64,000 nucleotides of DNA from Symsagittifera roscoffensis (lineage: Eukaryota > Xenacoelomorpha > Acoela > Convolutidae), in the NCBI RefSeq assembly GCF_963678635.1, contig NC_087062.1, positions 81,444,751-81,508,750 on the forward strand, in the 5' to 3' direction. Below, piece after piece: positions 22,447 through 34,618 of this stretch (position 1 is the first letter of the stretch; the number at the start of each line of letters is the position of its first letter). Under the pieces are notes generated by a model, which was not told where the DNA came from, did not search any database, and saw nothing but the letters and a program-made list of their open reading frames with translations. The translations under genes were made by a program, and so were the position numbers.

Positions 22447-23519
22447 CTGAAAAGTTACAAAACTTTGACTAGAACTGCAAAAACATATCTTTTCAACTGT
22501 AAGTTATTAATTCTTCTTTTTTTGACAATTGTTGTCGTTGGTTTTTGAGTTTTTATTCGTTTTTTCTTCTTGATCGAAAAAAAAAACAATCGCACGGGAC
22601 AATTCTCAAATACCATAAAATGTTTTATTTTAGAGGGGTTGGGCTGGTCGTTTAAAAATTACGTTAAATTGAAACTAATTTTTGAACTCATTTGACAAAA
22701 GCTAAATCTATAAATAGTTCTGACCTGGCTTCAAATGAATCAACAAAAAGCTTTTTGTTTGACTTTCGAATTAAGTGACAATCTGAATATTTGTTCTCGG
22801 TATAGGTTTTTCTCTAAGCAAAGTCGATTTTTCATCTATTGAGAATTTTTTCTGCCTTTTGAAAAATTGGATGCCCTGAGCTTAATATAAAATGAACACC
22901 TAGCTGGAATTTATTACCTAAAAACGGAGGTTTGAGAATTACCAAATGGAGCAATCTGGAGCGATGAATTAATGAAGCTAAAACCTAAACGGAGGCAAAA
23001 GCTATTTAACCCAAAATTTATGCTATTAGGCGCAAAAACTTATCACGCCATTACGCTATTTTTCTTCTACATATTTGTATATACCGGCTACAATATCAGA
23101 CAATCAAACCAAATGCAACGCTTTAAAAAAATTTTTTTTATATTAAAGAAAGACATTTTATCATGCGCTTTAAAAGACAGTCAAACCATTTCATTGGCTA
23201 GTCTGAAATGAGCTGACTGGACTGTAGATCCAGTTTTTGAAGCAAGTGACGCAGAGTATGGATTTGGCTATTTGAAAAACGCCAATTTGGAACATTACCG
23301 AACCTTAGTTTCATGAATCAGAATCAATTATATTTTTCAGTCTCAATAAAACTCACTGGTTCACAGAAGTTTTTTTTTAAATAAGGCCAAAATTTTCTAA
23401 AACTAATAGCTCCGTTTAAACCTATGTTGGCTTATGTAAATAGAAATTTACTTCGGTTCAAAAAATGTTATTTTATTTTCTATAAATTTCTCTTCATAAT
23501 TTTTCCTCATTTTCTAATT

Positions 23520-24065
23520 TATTGTTCCGACTTTCGGTACGAAAGTAACGGAATATTTGTGCTCGGGGTGGGTTTTTTTTTTCTTCAGACAAATTTCGAC
23601 TTTTTAACTAGCCATTTTGACGCACTTTTTTATATCATTCAAAAGATATTGTTGTCCTGAGCTTAAATTTGAAAAGATATTTCACCTGTGATCATTTTTC
23701 GTAGAGTTATGAGGGTAAAGATTGCCATTTCGGTCATTTTGAGCAATTTGGGACAATTAACGCGCGATATAATTCGCGCTATTAACGCGTAAGCGGAGAC
23801 TTAATTCGTCTTATAAATCGTTCCAAATTGGTTGAACGAAGCTTATTTGCCATAATTGGTTGGTTACAAGGAACGAAATCTCTTTTTTTGTACTTTAAAT
23901 GGCGTGTGGGGTGATGATTTTCATAAAAAATTTCAAATTTTAGAAAAAAAAAATTTTCCTTTTATTTTATTTCATTTAATTTTTTTATGCTATTACTGCT
24001 GCTTCATAAACCTTAAAAGGCAGTCGGAACATTCAGGGCTTCGCCCTGATACGAGCAGTCTTGTT
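23520..24065 (+). repeat. Dispersed repeat B, best copy (in lipocalin intron)
   Basis: It begins TTGTTCCGACTTTCGGTACG and carries TTAACGCGCGATATAATTCG and AAGGCAGTCGGAACATTCAG. The end holds a small hairpin CAGGGCTTCGCCCTG then ATACGAGCAGTC. GTTCCGACT and AGTCGGAAC form a 9-base inverted repeat near the ends. No coding capacity was seen. It lies in the lipocalin intron, opposite the gene's strand. Confidence 0.65.
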
Positions 24066-24289
24066 TGTTTTAGTTTCTGAATTTAGCTGGTTTTTACTTA
24101 GCTCCCCAAAGTAAGGTCCTTCGCCGCATTTGAACAGTGTGGGGGAGCTAGATTTAAAAAGGGCGTTTAATTTGAGGAGTTGGTTGATAAAAATGTGAAG
24201 AATATTGTTTTGCAGAGTTTTTGTAAATGTCTATATGTTTAAAAATCGAAAAGGCCATGAGTATTGCAGAAAAATTGAAAATTTTGCAT

Positions 24290-24950
24290 ATAACTTGCAT
24301 GAGTATTCCGACTGCCCATTAACCCATATCGAATAGATTTTTATAAAAAAGCAAATTTTGAATAACTATAAATTTTGGACATATCCAAAGTAAAAATTGA
24401 GTCCTACGAAATTAATAGAACCGATTAGCTAGGCTCAAGTCAATTTGGAACGATTTTGTTGTGCGGGATAATTCGACCCGCATAAATACTTCGCGTTGCG
24501 CTTTCAGGGTTATGGATAAAATCATCAAAAATCCCATAAATTGGTCAAATTTTCAAACTCCCAAAACTTTGCACAAAAATATCTTTTTAACTTTGGTTTC
24601 ATGGAGTCGATATATATTCTTAAGTACAAAGTAATCGAATTTAGTCCTAGTAACGTAGCAATTACGACAACTAACCTGCTTCAACTATTTTGGAACGAAT
24701 TTAAGACGGATTAAATCTCTGCTTACATCGCGCGTTTGTTATCCCAAATCGGTCAATATTTAAACCCTAGTAACTTTTCGAAAAAGACCACAAGTGAAAT
24801 ATTTGTAGGATATTGAGCTCAAGACAAAAATAACTTTAAAATGATAATTAAATTTGCTGGTCAAGAAATTGAAATTTGTCTGGTGAAAAAAGCCAACCCG
24901 AGCTCAAATTTTTACTCAATTATTTTCAGAAATAACCGGAAGAAAACCTG
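24290..24950 (-). repeat. Dispersed repeat B, second copy in lipocalin intron
   Basis: Inverted relative to the copy at 23.5-24.1 kb. It starts with ATTCCGACTGCC and contains GGAACGAATTTAAGACGGATTAA, GCGCGTTTGTTATCCC and AACCCGAGCTCAAA. The far end is eroded. Confidence 0.6.
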
Positions 24951-25414
24951 TTTTAATTTGGTTGAACTAGTTTAATACAGCAAATTATTTTAAACCCATT
25001 TCAAGTTCCAAAACTTTAATCTGTAATCCAGTGAATAGAAAGATGCTATTAGACCTGAAGGTATGTTTTCAAGCGCCTTAAGCAAAAAAAAGTTAATCTA
25101 GCGTAATAAGCGCATAGCAAGTTATGTAGCTGCTCGAGAATTCAAATTTTCTGTACGAAATACTGAAATTGAACGAAATACTGAAATTGAACTGAAAACA
25201 TTGAAAAAAAAGTATGAATTTAACTATATACTTTCATCACCAGGGTTTTTCAGACCTTAAAGAAATTTGGAACCGACCTATTATGCAAGATTTAAAAATT
25301 AAAAACTGTATTTTTGATGAATACGAGCATTTTTTGAAAATCTTATATTGAGAGAACGTCATAAGACCAAATGAAATTTTAAACCTTAAACCTGAGATTT
25401 TAAATATCCCTAAC

Positions 25415-25640
25415 CTTTGCTATCTGTATAGAATGTGTTTTGTATGAAGTTGCAGCTATTTCCTGGCTCCATGAACGAATCTATTCGTTTGATTTCGAAC
25501 CAGATACCGCCATAGTCTTCCTGGTCTACCGGAACCCCTTTGATCCAGTTGGGACATTTGCCTATAGAAACCCCTGCTCTGGTTATTACAAAATAACCAA
25601 TCAAGCTAACCACTGAAGTCACACAAAACCGGGCATTCAT
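25415..25640 (-). CDS. ApoD-type lipocalin, exon 1 (signal peptide and first strand)
   Basis: Translation is taken from the ATG at 25640-25638. The first ~24 residues (MNARFCVTSVVSLIGYFVIT...) form a hydrophobic secretion signal. Then come GKCPNW and DQEDYGGIWFEIKRID, which match the apolipoprotein D-like N-terminus including the invariant Gly-x-Trp of conserved region 1 and the paired Cys residues at 29 and 63. An upstream in-frame ATG would add 12 residues before the signal and is less likely. The donor AAAG|GTTAGG ends the exon one base into a codon. Joined length is 214 residues, a little over the ~190 usual for ApoD. Family role: extracellular carrier of small hydrophobic ligands; the ligand here is unknown. 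Confidence 0.88.
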
Positions 25641-27009
25641 CGTAAGATCAAAATAATCAATAGCTTGTTTGGCCACAAAATTGAACTGTCAAATCCAAAG
25701 TGCCAAAACTACATCAAAAGTTTGTTTCAACTCAAAAGTTCACTAATTGCATAACATTGAGAAGTTTCCGATGCATTTTTTGTTTATTTATCTGTTTGAT
25801 AACGTGAAAGTATCCTTGATTCATATGAACAAAATTCAGATGACCTTGACGTAACTGAGACCACTAAAATTTACAAACTTTCGACCTACTGATTGTTATA
25901 ATTTGGTTCAATAGCTTTAGCTTAGTTCAATTTCGATCTTCATAAAGATGTTCATTTTAGTTAACATTTTGTTAAAATGGCGCCAATAAAGTGTCATATT
26001 TCTTTCTGTAAATTCTAACACAGCTCAAAATAAGTTGAAGTTTATACAATTTTGACCGCGTTTAATACATTTTTTGTTGAAAAGAGAAAAGCTTCTGAAA
26101 AAACTAAACTATGAGAAAAAACACATGTTTTCTAGTCGAACATGAAAATAACCAAAGTTTCTGAACGGAAAATTAAATTCTGAGGGCTAGTAGTGCTTGC
26201 TTAGACCAAAAAGGTACAAAAAGTTTGCAGAGCTCGCTTAGACCAAAAATTTTGTTTTCAACAAAAAGTAATGCTCGCCCGCACTGGAGTTTTATGGATG
26301 AAAGTAGAGTATATTAAATTTTTAATAGTCTCCACAAAAATCAAGTTAATTGATTATAATCAAATAAAATTGAATTATAGTATTCGTTTTTGTCAAATCA
26401 ATGAAATCTGTTTTAATTGGTTATAATTGATAATGATGAATTTTTTGTGAAATTTAATTTTTTTTTTCTGAAAATGGTCTGAAACTTTCAAGCAGAGTTC
26501 AGTGGTTTTACAAATTGACCGTTGATAATATTGGCTCAACACAACTTTTGATTAGAAAATTGCTAAAACTAGACTTATTTTGGGGAAAAAATATTCTCTT
26601 GTTTTCAACTTTTTCCGTTCACAGTTTTTGCATATAAAATTTTTTAGTTTCTCAATTTTGTTGAACTTTTTTTACACTCTTCCATGTCCGATTTACTTCC
26701 CTCCTTCCTTACTGCTCCCCCTCCTATGTTTAGCCCGTTTTTGTGCCACACTCCAAACGTAACGCCCAACCACTTTTTTTTCTCTCTCTCTCTCCCAGAT
26801 TACCCTTCTCCCTACGCAAGAGGGTGTGCATGGAGAGGAGTGTGGAAGGTTGTATGGGAGTGAAAAGTTATGAGCGAACGCTGAAGGGGGGTTGTCCACG
26901 GGGATGAACATGTTCGTTCGGGTTCTGTTTCACATCTCATATATGCAAAAAAAAGATGTTCATAAATTTTGTAACAAAAACCAATTGGTTATATTGAAAC
27001 CAGAAAATG
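25641..27009. other. 5' flank of the lipocalin gene and intergenic sequence
   Basis: No further exon was recognised. A pyrimidine-rich patch at 26690-26800 with (TC)n is the only compositional feature. A few TTGATTATAATC-like words occur at 26340-26430, similar to the palindrome clusters near 41 kb. Confidence 0.4.
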
Positions 27010-27017
27010 ATTACAAA

Positions 27018-27468
27018 CAGGGGCGGATCTAGGATTTTTTCGAGGGCGGATTTTCAAAAATTTTTCGAAAATTTTGACGACCTTTTTTTTAGGTCGACCG
27101 AATTGATTTTCCGAGCTGTTCTAAAGCACTAAAAATCCCTTTTTTGGCCAAATTTTCTGCGCCGCAGGCAAATTTTTGAAAAAAACAGGTCAAAAAAACA
27201 GGTGAAAGAAAACAGGTCAAAAAAGGCACTCTTTGAAAAATTTTGACAAAAAATCTGGGGGAGCGCGCGTTTTTTTGGCGCGCGCTCCCCCTTAAAGGTA
27301 GTATATATTGGCGCCAAAGGCGCCTTTAGAAAAATTTTAGGGTCGGTCGGCAAAAAATGGATTTCTTGAAAAGTACCAAAGGGGGGGCCCTTTCGGTAGG
27401 CAGGTGGTCGAATCCCTGAGGGGGAAAAGGCGTCCGCCCCCCGCCCCCCCCCCCTAAATCCGCCCCTG
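27018..27468 (+). mobile_element. hAT-like MITE (family M1), best full-length copy
   Basis: 451 bases from CAGGGGCGGATCTAGG to CCTAAATCCGCCCCTG. The flanking 8-mers ATTACAAA and ATTACAAG match at 7 of 8 positions. The CAGGGGCGGAT terminus with an 8-bp duplication is typical of non-autonomous hAT elements. Internal hallmarks in order: TTTTAGGTCGACCGAATTG, CGCCGCAGGCAAA, GGCGCGCGCTCCCCC, TTGGCGCCAAAGGCGCCTTT and CCCTTTCGGTAGGC. No transposase. Confidence 0.85.
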
Positions 27469-27656
27469 ATTACAAGCGATTGTTATGGATATTATTGGAT
27501 TTTAAAAAATGCGTGAAAATCCAATATTATGGTTAAATGGGCCAAGATTTTATTGTATAAGTTTGTTGTCGATTTAATCCGTTTAATTTGCTTTTTTTCT
27601 ATAAAATTTTAGTGGGGAATTTGTATGTTTTTATGCTCGTTGTCAGGTCATTTTGG

Positions 27657-28043
27657 CAGGGAGTAGCGAATTTAAGGTGGGGGGCGGTGGGGGCGGACGT
27701 TTTTTCTCAGGAATTCGACCCCTACCGACCCAAAGGGTCCCCCCTTCAAACTATTTTGAGATATCCAACTTTAGCTGACGGACCCTAAAATTTTTCTAAA
27801 TAGGGCGCCTTTGGCGCCAATATATAACTATTTTAAGAGGGGAGCGTGCTCCCTTTTTGACCTGTTTTTGCAAAATTTTGCCAGCGGCGCACAAATTTTC
27901 GCGAAAATTGGGACTTTTTAGTGCTTTGGAAAGCTCTAGGAAAACCTATTTGGTCGACCTAAAAAAAAATGCCGACAAAATTTCGAACATTTTTGAAAAA
28001 CCGCCCCCCCTCGAGAAAAGAGAAAATTCTAGATCCGCCGCTG
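27657..28043 (-). mobile_element. hAT-like MITE (family M1)
   Basis: It starts CAGGGAGTAGCGAATTTAAGG and ends CTAGATCCGCCGCTG. The flanking 8-mers CATTTTGG (27649-27656) and CTTTTTGG (28044-28051) match at 7 of 8. Orientation is opposite to its neighbour at 27018-27468, only 188 bases away. Confidence 0.8.
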
Positions 28044-28765
28044 CTTTTTGGCGATCGAAAAATTGCTTTCGAACGAAAAGTTTTCATAGGTACATCTATT
28101 CATTTTGGCCATATAAACGCAAAAAAATTACTTAAGAAAATTCATCGAAATATTGATTTTTAATTTTATTCAAATTTAGAATAAAAGCAAGAAATATATA
28201 AATATAGGCACCAGACAGTTGGAAAAGAGTCAATGAACACAATTAAACAGCAAAAACACTAACTTGCTTTTTGAAAAAAATTCCAACATTCAAATTAGAT
28301 GCCCTTAAAGCTCTTTGAATTTTTATAACAAATTATGATTGGCGTTTTTTCGATAAGATAATTTTTGCTGTTCGATAGTGTTTAAATTGATTTTTAAATT
28401 GATTTTAACAAAGGAAATGGACAGAATTTAAAAAATCAAAAGTCAAACTGCGAAAAAGTACATTTGAGCCTGAACAAAATTGAGGCTTTTCCTGAAAAAA
28501 AAAACAGAATAAAAATTATCGCGACCTACATAAGAGTTTGAACTCATTGACTCTTAAACGATCGAAGGCAATTCTGAAGTTTTTTTTTGCTTGATTTGAA
28601 ATATTTTTCCTATGAAAAGGCTTTCAGAAAAGATATATTGCCATTGAGCCATTCACAATACCGATGACACAATGTTTAAATTGTCATTGATTTGTTACGG
28701 TTAAACTTGAACGACAAACCGCTAATTTGAGAAAGGATATCATTACGCGTTTTACAATTTGAAAC
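28044..28765. other. Intergenic, nothing recognised
   Basis: AT-rich sequence between the MITE and the 3' end of the ankyrin gene. No exon or repeat was recognised. Confidence 0.4.
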
Positions 28766-28771
28766 TTTATT
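28766..28771 (-). promoter_or_regulatory. Likely polyadenylation signal of the ankyrin-repeat gene
   Basis: AATAAA on the minus strand, about 85 bases past the stop codon at 28856. Supported by motif and position only. Confidence 0.4.
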
Positions 28772-28855
28772 TAGTATTCAAAATTTAACTGAAATTCAGG
28801 TGCATAAGTTTAACCAAGATGTGTTCAATGTGTCCGGGTTAAATGCAAAACTGCG

Positions 28856-29092
28856 TTATTTGCGCTTTGCGACAGGTGATGGATGAGATAGTTTCTTCTT
28901 TCCCTTCATTTTCCGGGCGGAGTCGACTGAGTCCCTGCCCCCACCCCCGACTGGTCCCCCCATCATATGGTCCCTCTTGCCCCCCTCCGCCCCCTCCAAA
29001 CCCTCAAGCTTGATGCGCAGTCTCTCCTCGTGTGCATGTTGTATTGCAGCTACACTCGGTCTGAATGCATCGGTCAAGTGTTCGCGATATAC
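28856..29092 (-). CDS. Probable terminal exon of the ankyrin-repeat gene
   Basis: On the minus strand a long T-rich tract and TTGGTAG form a good acceptor before 29092. The frame reads VYREHLTDAFRPSVAAIQHA, then a charged helix-like stretch (EERLRIKLEGLEG), a Gly-rich part and a basic end, and stops at 28856. It starts in phase 0, exactly what the donor at 41653 requires, and no other minus-strand exon lies between that I can see. GC content is much higher than the surroundings. It could instead belong to an unrecognised gene, and further small exons may exist in the 12.6-kb gap. Confidence 0.6.
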   Translation of the reverse strand, partial: VYREHLTDAFRPSVAAIQHAHEERLRIKLEGLEGAEGGKRDHMMGGPVGGGGRDSVDSARKMKGKKKLSHPSPVAKRK

Positions 29093-31975
29093 CTACCAAC
29101 AAAAAAAAATAAAGCCCGAAATCTTTTTTCGGCTCTTCTGCAGTTCTGTTTTTTTTTGTGCGTGAGCCATTGATGCTACAAGGTTGCTGCAGAAAAATCC
29201 AAATAATCCTGGAAATGCGCCATTACTTAGCACGCCATATTTCATACTGAAGGGGATAAAATGACTTTTTTTAAAAAAAAACTATCTTAAATTTTGTTTT
29301 TGCGCTTTTTGGCTTAATAACTGAAATTTGACGATAATCTGAAATTTTACTTTGGAAATTGATTAATTTTTCCAGAGCATTCGTTTCATTAACAATTTTT
29401 ATGATCGACTGCGTAAAAGTTCAAATGAAAAAAAAAACTCTTATTAGAAACGCAAAAAAGGTTACTTTGTTCAATCCAACTTTTGAAGAAGTTTTTGTGC
29501 TCGGAGTAGTTTTTTTTCTTGACAATTTTTTTAATTACGCGATTTCGACGAAGTTTTTTCAGTACATCTCAAAACTAAAATTTAAAAAAAACTGAATTTG
29601 AATTGTGTTCAGTTCTGGTAAAATTATCGGCTTGAAAATTACCAATTGCCAAATCTAAATTGGATTCGACCACCTGCCGACACAAAGGGTCCCCCTTTGT
29701 ACTATTTTGAGATATCCATTTTTGGCTGACGGACCCAAAAATTTTTTCTAAAGGCGCCTTTGGCGCCAATATGTACTAATTCAGAAGGGGGAGTGCGCGC
29801 CCAAAACAAACGCTATTTTTGGTGAAACTTTTCCAAAGTGCTTAAAAATGCCCTTTTTGGCCGGTTTTTTCAAAATTTTGCTTTCGCCGCAGAACATTTG
29901 GCCAAAACAGGGTCTCCTTAGCGCTTTGAGAGAGCTCGGAAAATCAATTTGATCGACCCCTAAAAAAAGGTCGACAAATTTTTCGAAACTTTTTTGAAAA
30001 TCCGCACCCCCCCCCCCCCCCCCCCCCGAGAAAATCCTATGTCCGCCCCTGATTGGAACAATTAACGGAAAATTATACTGTCCTTTTAAAGCGTAAGCAG
30101 CGAATATAATCATTTTGAATAAGGCAGGAGGTTTAATTCCTTAATATATGACTGGACGCAAACTATTTTATGTTTTACATGCTTGTGGATTAATAAAATA
30201 AAAAACGTGAGTAATAAAATAAAATAAAATAATAAACTATTTCTCTTTTCTATCCAAAGTTTCTCAATTTTTTAATCAAAAGTTTGTCATCGGATTATTA
30301 AAAGCCAGTCAGAAAACTCAGCTCCGTGCTATCTATTGCTATCTCCTTACTTTCTATTTTTTCTATAATTACAGATTGAAAGCTTTTTGTTATGCTTGTT
30401 TGTTTTTCTTTTGAATCAGACTGACTTCAATAAAAACATTTAAGAAGTATGACAAAGATGATACCACTTTGATCTTAAAAAAATTGTCAAGCATCTAATT
30501 TATTTCAAATTAAAAATTAAGTAATTGAATATTTTTGTATTCTCCAGACAAGTTTCGCTTTCTTACCAGCATTGCTTGTTCAATTCTTACAGACAATCAG
30601 AAAAATATCGATCCCTTGAAATCACAATCGAATGAGATTCTACCAGTGATCGATTGTTGCAAAAAATCAAAAAATGACGGTATCAGGTTTGCTAACTTAG
30701 CCATTTAATGACAACCAAATTGCCTCTTTTTTGCTAACACGCAGCGCAGCATTAGTTTTCTCTCAACGTGTTGCGTAAGCAGCAAAACAATCTGGCGCGA
30801 AGTTCGTTCCAAATTCAAACTAAGCCAGCTTATTGGCCGAATGACGCTTTAATATATGTGAATCAAGACTGCTCATATATCAGGAAAGAGTCATGAATGA
30901 TCCACCTGCCCTTTATTTAACCTTCAAAAATTGTTGATAAACTATAGATGATGAACTATAAATGATTGCAATTAAGTGTTAAATTTGTGTTGGTCTGAAG
31001 AAATAAGATTTCCAATTCGCTTGCCCGATTTCATTCAAAACAATTATGTTGAGCAAGATAATAATCACCAAACTACTAGCATTAGAATATGCGTGTATGG
31101 GAAGGTTTGCAAAAAAAAGAGAAAAAAACAGCGTTTTTCGATTTTTTTGGGTGACTTTTTTTCTGATGGAACCAAAACCGCTTCAAATACTTTGAAAGGC
31201 AGCCAGAAAGTTCAAAGTTTTGCTTCTAACGATGAAAAATTTTGTTTTCTTTGTTTGAAGAAAGCATTGCAAGCGAACCGAGTGCATACTTCTCTAAAAG
31301 TGTAAGGTCAATACATCGATGTATCAGTAAACCGAACATGGGCGGAAAAAAATCAGCAAACTGAAAATGCTCTCTTCAATTACATAATCCCATTAATTGA
31401 GAACTGATTTTTTTTACAAGATGAGTTTTTTTTTCTGGAAAATTGAAAAAGGAAAGTCTTGCCATGAGCCTCAAGTTTAAAAATTATTGTTCTAGCTCTG
31501 CAAAAATTGATTATATAAATATATAATTCCGCAAATGATGTATTTTTTTTACATAATTTAGTTTACTGATCTGGTAGTTTGCTCACACATTGGTTTACCA
31601 AACCCACCCTTATCTAGACTAGTGTTCTGGCTAGTAGCTAGCACTGGAGTTTAATGTATATTAATCGATTGCATAGGATTTTTATTGTCACTCTCGGTAA
31701 TTTTCAAATTTAACGGATTATAATTGATTTAATTCTTAATATTTTGTATATCAAAATAATCCATTGTAGTCGGCTATAATCGATTATGGCAGTTGTCATA
31801 GTAACAATTGCTTTTCGCACACTTTTACTATCGCCATTTGCCCACTACCCCCTCCCCCTCCCCCTCCCCCTCAGCCTCTCGTTCAAGAAAAGGGGTTCAA
31901 CCGTTTAGGGGGTGACTCAAAGTAAACTTTACTACCCAATCTAAATCCCCTCCCCAGTTTTGAAACATTGGGGTG
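29093..31975. other. Ankyrin-gene intron, distal part
   Basis: It contains one M1 MITE (29664-30051) and short repeat B-like fragments near 29480-29530, 30298-30330 and 31190-31225. Runs of CCCCCT at 31840-31872 lie beside the LTR element. No coding segment was recognised. Confidence 0.45.
29664..30051 (-). mobile_element. hAT-like MITE (family M1), left-truncated
   Basis: It begins within the family at GGATTCGACCACCTGCCGAC, has GGCGCCTTTGGCGCCAATATGTAC in the middle, and ends TCCTATGTCCGCCCCTG after a long C run. Confidence 0.75.
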
Positions 31976-32276
31976 TGTGATATTCCTAAACTGCGTAGCG
32001 TGTTGTGGAATAAAAGTAAGAAGAGATACTGTTAATTTACTGTTCTTGATCTTGTCTTGTTAACAAGGTTTAGTAGCTGAGGTTGGTTACTGTTTAATAG
32101 CTTGAAATATGAAACACTGACTAACTCATCTATAAAGTTTTAGTAACACCAAATGGCCTTGACCACTCTTATATAATACTAGCATAATAAATATAGTTAG
32201 CACATATGGTTACTGCAGATGCAGTAGCTAGCAAACTGTCCTCAAGGTTACGTACTGCGGATGCTGCAGTACCACA
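31976..32276 (-). repeat. 3' LTR of the Ty3/Gypsy element
   Basis: 301 bases, on the plus strand from TGTGATATTCC to AGTACCACA (TG...CA ends). It matches 38878-39178 except at six single-base positions. Confidence 0.95.
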
Positions 32277-32290
32277 TTCCCCCAGGGACC
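32277..32290 (-). other. Polypurine tract of the Ty3/Gypsy element
   Basis: On the minus strand GGTCCCTGGGGGAA ends directly at the 3' LTR. The purine run is GGGGGAA. This is where plus-strand DNA synthesis starts in LTR elements. Confidence 0.6.
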
Positions 32291-32460
32291 AATAAAATTT
32301 TATCTAGTACATATAAAATTTTATAAATAACAATACTACGAGTTTTTCAGCTCAGTTTTTGTGATCCCATTGATGATGAAGGTGTTTAGTTTTTACTATA
32401 AGTTTTTTCAATTTCTTCTTTCTATTTTGAGTGTTTCTTAACTTGTAGAGGCACTTTCCA

Positions 32461-33627
32461 CTACGTGCTCCACGGTTGTGTCGTATCCAATGCGGCATAA
32501 CCAAACTTCTTCCGAAACAAATGGCGTTCTAGAAGCTTCAATCGGGTTTCCATCGGATTTTTCTTGTCCGTCTTGACATTCGCCAGTCCGTATCGATACT
32601 GCTCTAGAGCCATTTCGTTAATGTCTGCTTCTTCGTCCGCGCTAATGTACTTAACCGAATGTTTGACTGGGCTGCCCAGTCTTTTGGGCCCCTGGTTTTT
32701 CGTGGTTCGCTTACTACGCCTCACGCTCGCACTCCCTTGTTCGTCTACGACTGAGTCGTCCAAAATTCCTGATAGAGATCCGTGTTCGCCTGTCGTTTCT
32801 GTTTGATTTTCCGTTCTCGATCTAATTATTTTGTCCGCCGTTCTCTGCAGACCTCTAGTCAACACTTGATCGGCGAGGCTTTGCCATTCCTCGTCTCCCA
32901 TGTCCTGTTTTTGGAACGCATTCAGGATTGAACTAGGTGGGGTGTCCCTTGTTATGCGCTTCTTAGACTGTCTAGCTTTGGTGTTCGAACTGCCTGTTTG
33001 ATCAGTTTGGTCCACCGTTTCTGTTTGTCCTGGATCAGTGACTTCCTCTGCTGTTACAGCAGTTTTCTTTTTATCCACTTTCACTTTGGATTTAAGTGTT
33101 CGTTCCCTTTTATCCTGCGAGTCCCCTATCGGGTTTAACGCCACCTGCTCTTGTGTTTTCGGTCCCACTGTCTTTGGACCCCCGAGATTCGGCTTTGCTC
33201 GCTTTTTTGCTAAATTGAGTCCCCCACCAACAGGTGTGTCCCGCGATGTGACAACAGTCTCGCTGTCTTGAAACAGGTCCTTTACCTGTTCCCTCGGTAT
33301 GTTCCATTCCTCCTCTTCCGATATCGTGTCCTCAAGTAGCTCGTCATCTTTCTTCTGGTGCTTACTCTTTGGCTCCTCTGATGGACTCTTTGCCTTCTCC
33401 TTTTGGCTTGTCCCGTCCTTGGGTATCTTCGTAGGGGAACTCGGCATCTTTACCAGATTGCTTTTGCGGTATACTGCTCCTGCAGCTGTTGTCACTGTTT
33501 TTGGTGAATCAAAAGCAACTTTCCCTTTGAACGGTTTTGTCAGTGCCGCCCCCACTTCTTCTTGTCTCGTCTCTGCGGCTGAGCTTGTGGCTGTTCCACT
33601 CCAACCCCTTTGGTTTTTCCTCGACAA
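32461..33627 (-). CDS. C-terminal tail frame of the Ty3/Gypsy polyprotein
   Basis: A 388-codon open frame overlapping the end of the integrase frame by about 119 bases in another register. It is rich in Lys, Glu, Ser, Thr and Gln, with acidic patches (ISEEEEW), no Cys-based motif and no predicted membrane segment. Near the end VRRSKRTTKNQGPKRLGSP resembles the basic RRS.R....P.R. motif that closes many Gypsy pol proteins, so I read it as the pol C-terminus shifted out of frame. It could also be a separate accessory frame. The start codon is not established. Confidence 0.55.
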   Translation of the reverse strand: MSRKNQRGWSGTATSSAAETRQEEVGAALTKPFKGKVAFDSPKTVTTAAGAVYRKSNLVKMPSSPTKIPKDGTSQKEKAKSPSEEPKSKHQKKDDELLEDTISEEEEWNIPREQVKDLFQDSETVVTSRDTPVGGGLNLAKKRAKPNLGGPKTVGPKTQEQVALNPIGDSQDKRERTLKSKVKVDKKKTAVTAEEVTDPGQTETVDQTDQTGSSNTKARQSKKRITRDTPPSSILNAFQKQDMGDEEWQSLADQVLTRGLQRTADKIIRSRTENQTETTGEHGSLSGILDDSVVDEQGSASVRRSKRTTKNQGPKRLGSPVKHSVKYISADEEADINEMALEQYRYGLANVKTDKKNPMETRLKLLERHLFRKKFGYAALDTTQPWST

Positions 33628-34612
33628 ATCCCTTTTCCCATGAGTGAAAAAGCTCCTTTCGCAACTCTGCGTCGATTGTACTTGTGGTGTCCACTAATTG
33701 TGTGAGGCTGGGTCTGTCATATCTACGCCGCTCTGCATTCCAGTTTGCGTTAGCCTCTAACAAGTTCCGGAGAGTTCTTGCTCTGTTTCTCTCCTGTGTC
33801 GACATACTCGCCTGTTTGAAGAGAGGGCTGACATCCCTGCTTTTCTGCCCTTTTTTGACGATTTTCAGAGAATCCCGAGATTGGTCAATCCTCTTCTTGA
33901 GTTGGTTTGCAGTTAATGCCGACCTCTCCAGATGCTGCTCATCTAAATGATCAGAGAATTCTACAAATTTATCTCGTATAATTTTAAACTCCGTTTTTGG
34001 TAATCTACCGAAATGTGCTTTAAACGGTGATTTCTCAATGGTTTTCTGCTTTATCCACCGCATGTCCCTAATTATCGTACTGAGACATAGTTTAATTGAC
34101 TTTACATTTTTTTCCAGTAGCATCACCCCCAAACGCCTTTTTATGGTTTGAATTGTTCTTTCAACTAGACCACACCCGCGATGTTCGCCCACCTGGCAGA
34201 ACTTTCGTTCTATATTATTTTCGAGACAGAATTTTTTCATTGTTTTTCCTTTGAATCCGGAATATTGATCGGTTTTTATCGATTCTAGGATTCCGTGCAT
34301 ATCTATGTACGACCGTAGGAATTTTATAGTGGATTTTCCCCCCGTTGATTTTGTTACTTTCACCGAAGGAAACTTCGAAAACCGATCATTCGCTGTTAGC
34401 AAGTAGATTTTCTTTCCTTTATAATCTTCTAACGGTCCTGCGTAATCAAACTGAACCTCCTGACCTGGCTGCGATAGCAGTGGCAGTGGTTGTGAGGAAT
34501 TTTGTGGTAAAATATATTTTGTATTCTTACCATAGCGTGTACATTCTCTACATTCTTCCGCTAAGTTCACGATATCCTTGTGCATGTGGAGCCACCACAA
34601 ATAATTAGACAC
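33509..34612 (-). pseudogene. Ty3/Gypsy pol, integrase part
   Basis: This continues the reading frame of the reverse transcriptase/RNase H segment after an in-frame TGA at 34619-34621. Numbered from 34612: the Cys pair of the HHCC zinc domain is at 21 and 24 (its His residues lie just before the TGA, in HRGHPG). The catalytic core has Asp 56 (QFDYAG), Asp 115 (KTDQYSGF) and Glu 151 (GLVERTIQT), with 35 residues between the last two, the D,D-35-E spacing of retroviral-type integrases. The frame ends at 33509 while the tail continues in another frame. Confidence 0.9.
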
Positions 34613-34618
34613 GTCAAT

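Noticed and set aside
26693-26911. A minus-strand 72-codon frame
   Set aside because: It sits in a pyrimidine-rich low-complexity patch with (TC)n and has no splice or homology support.
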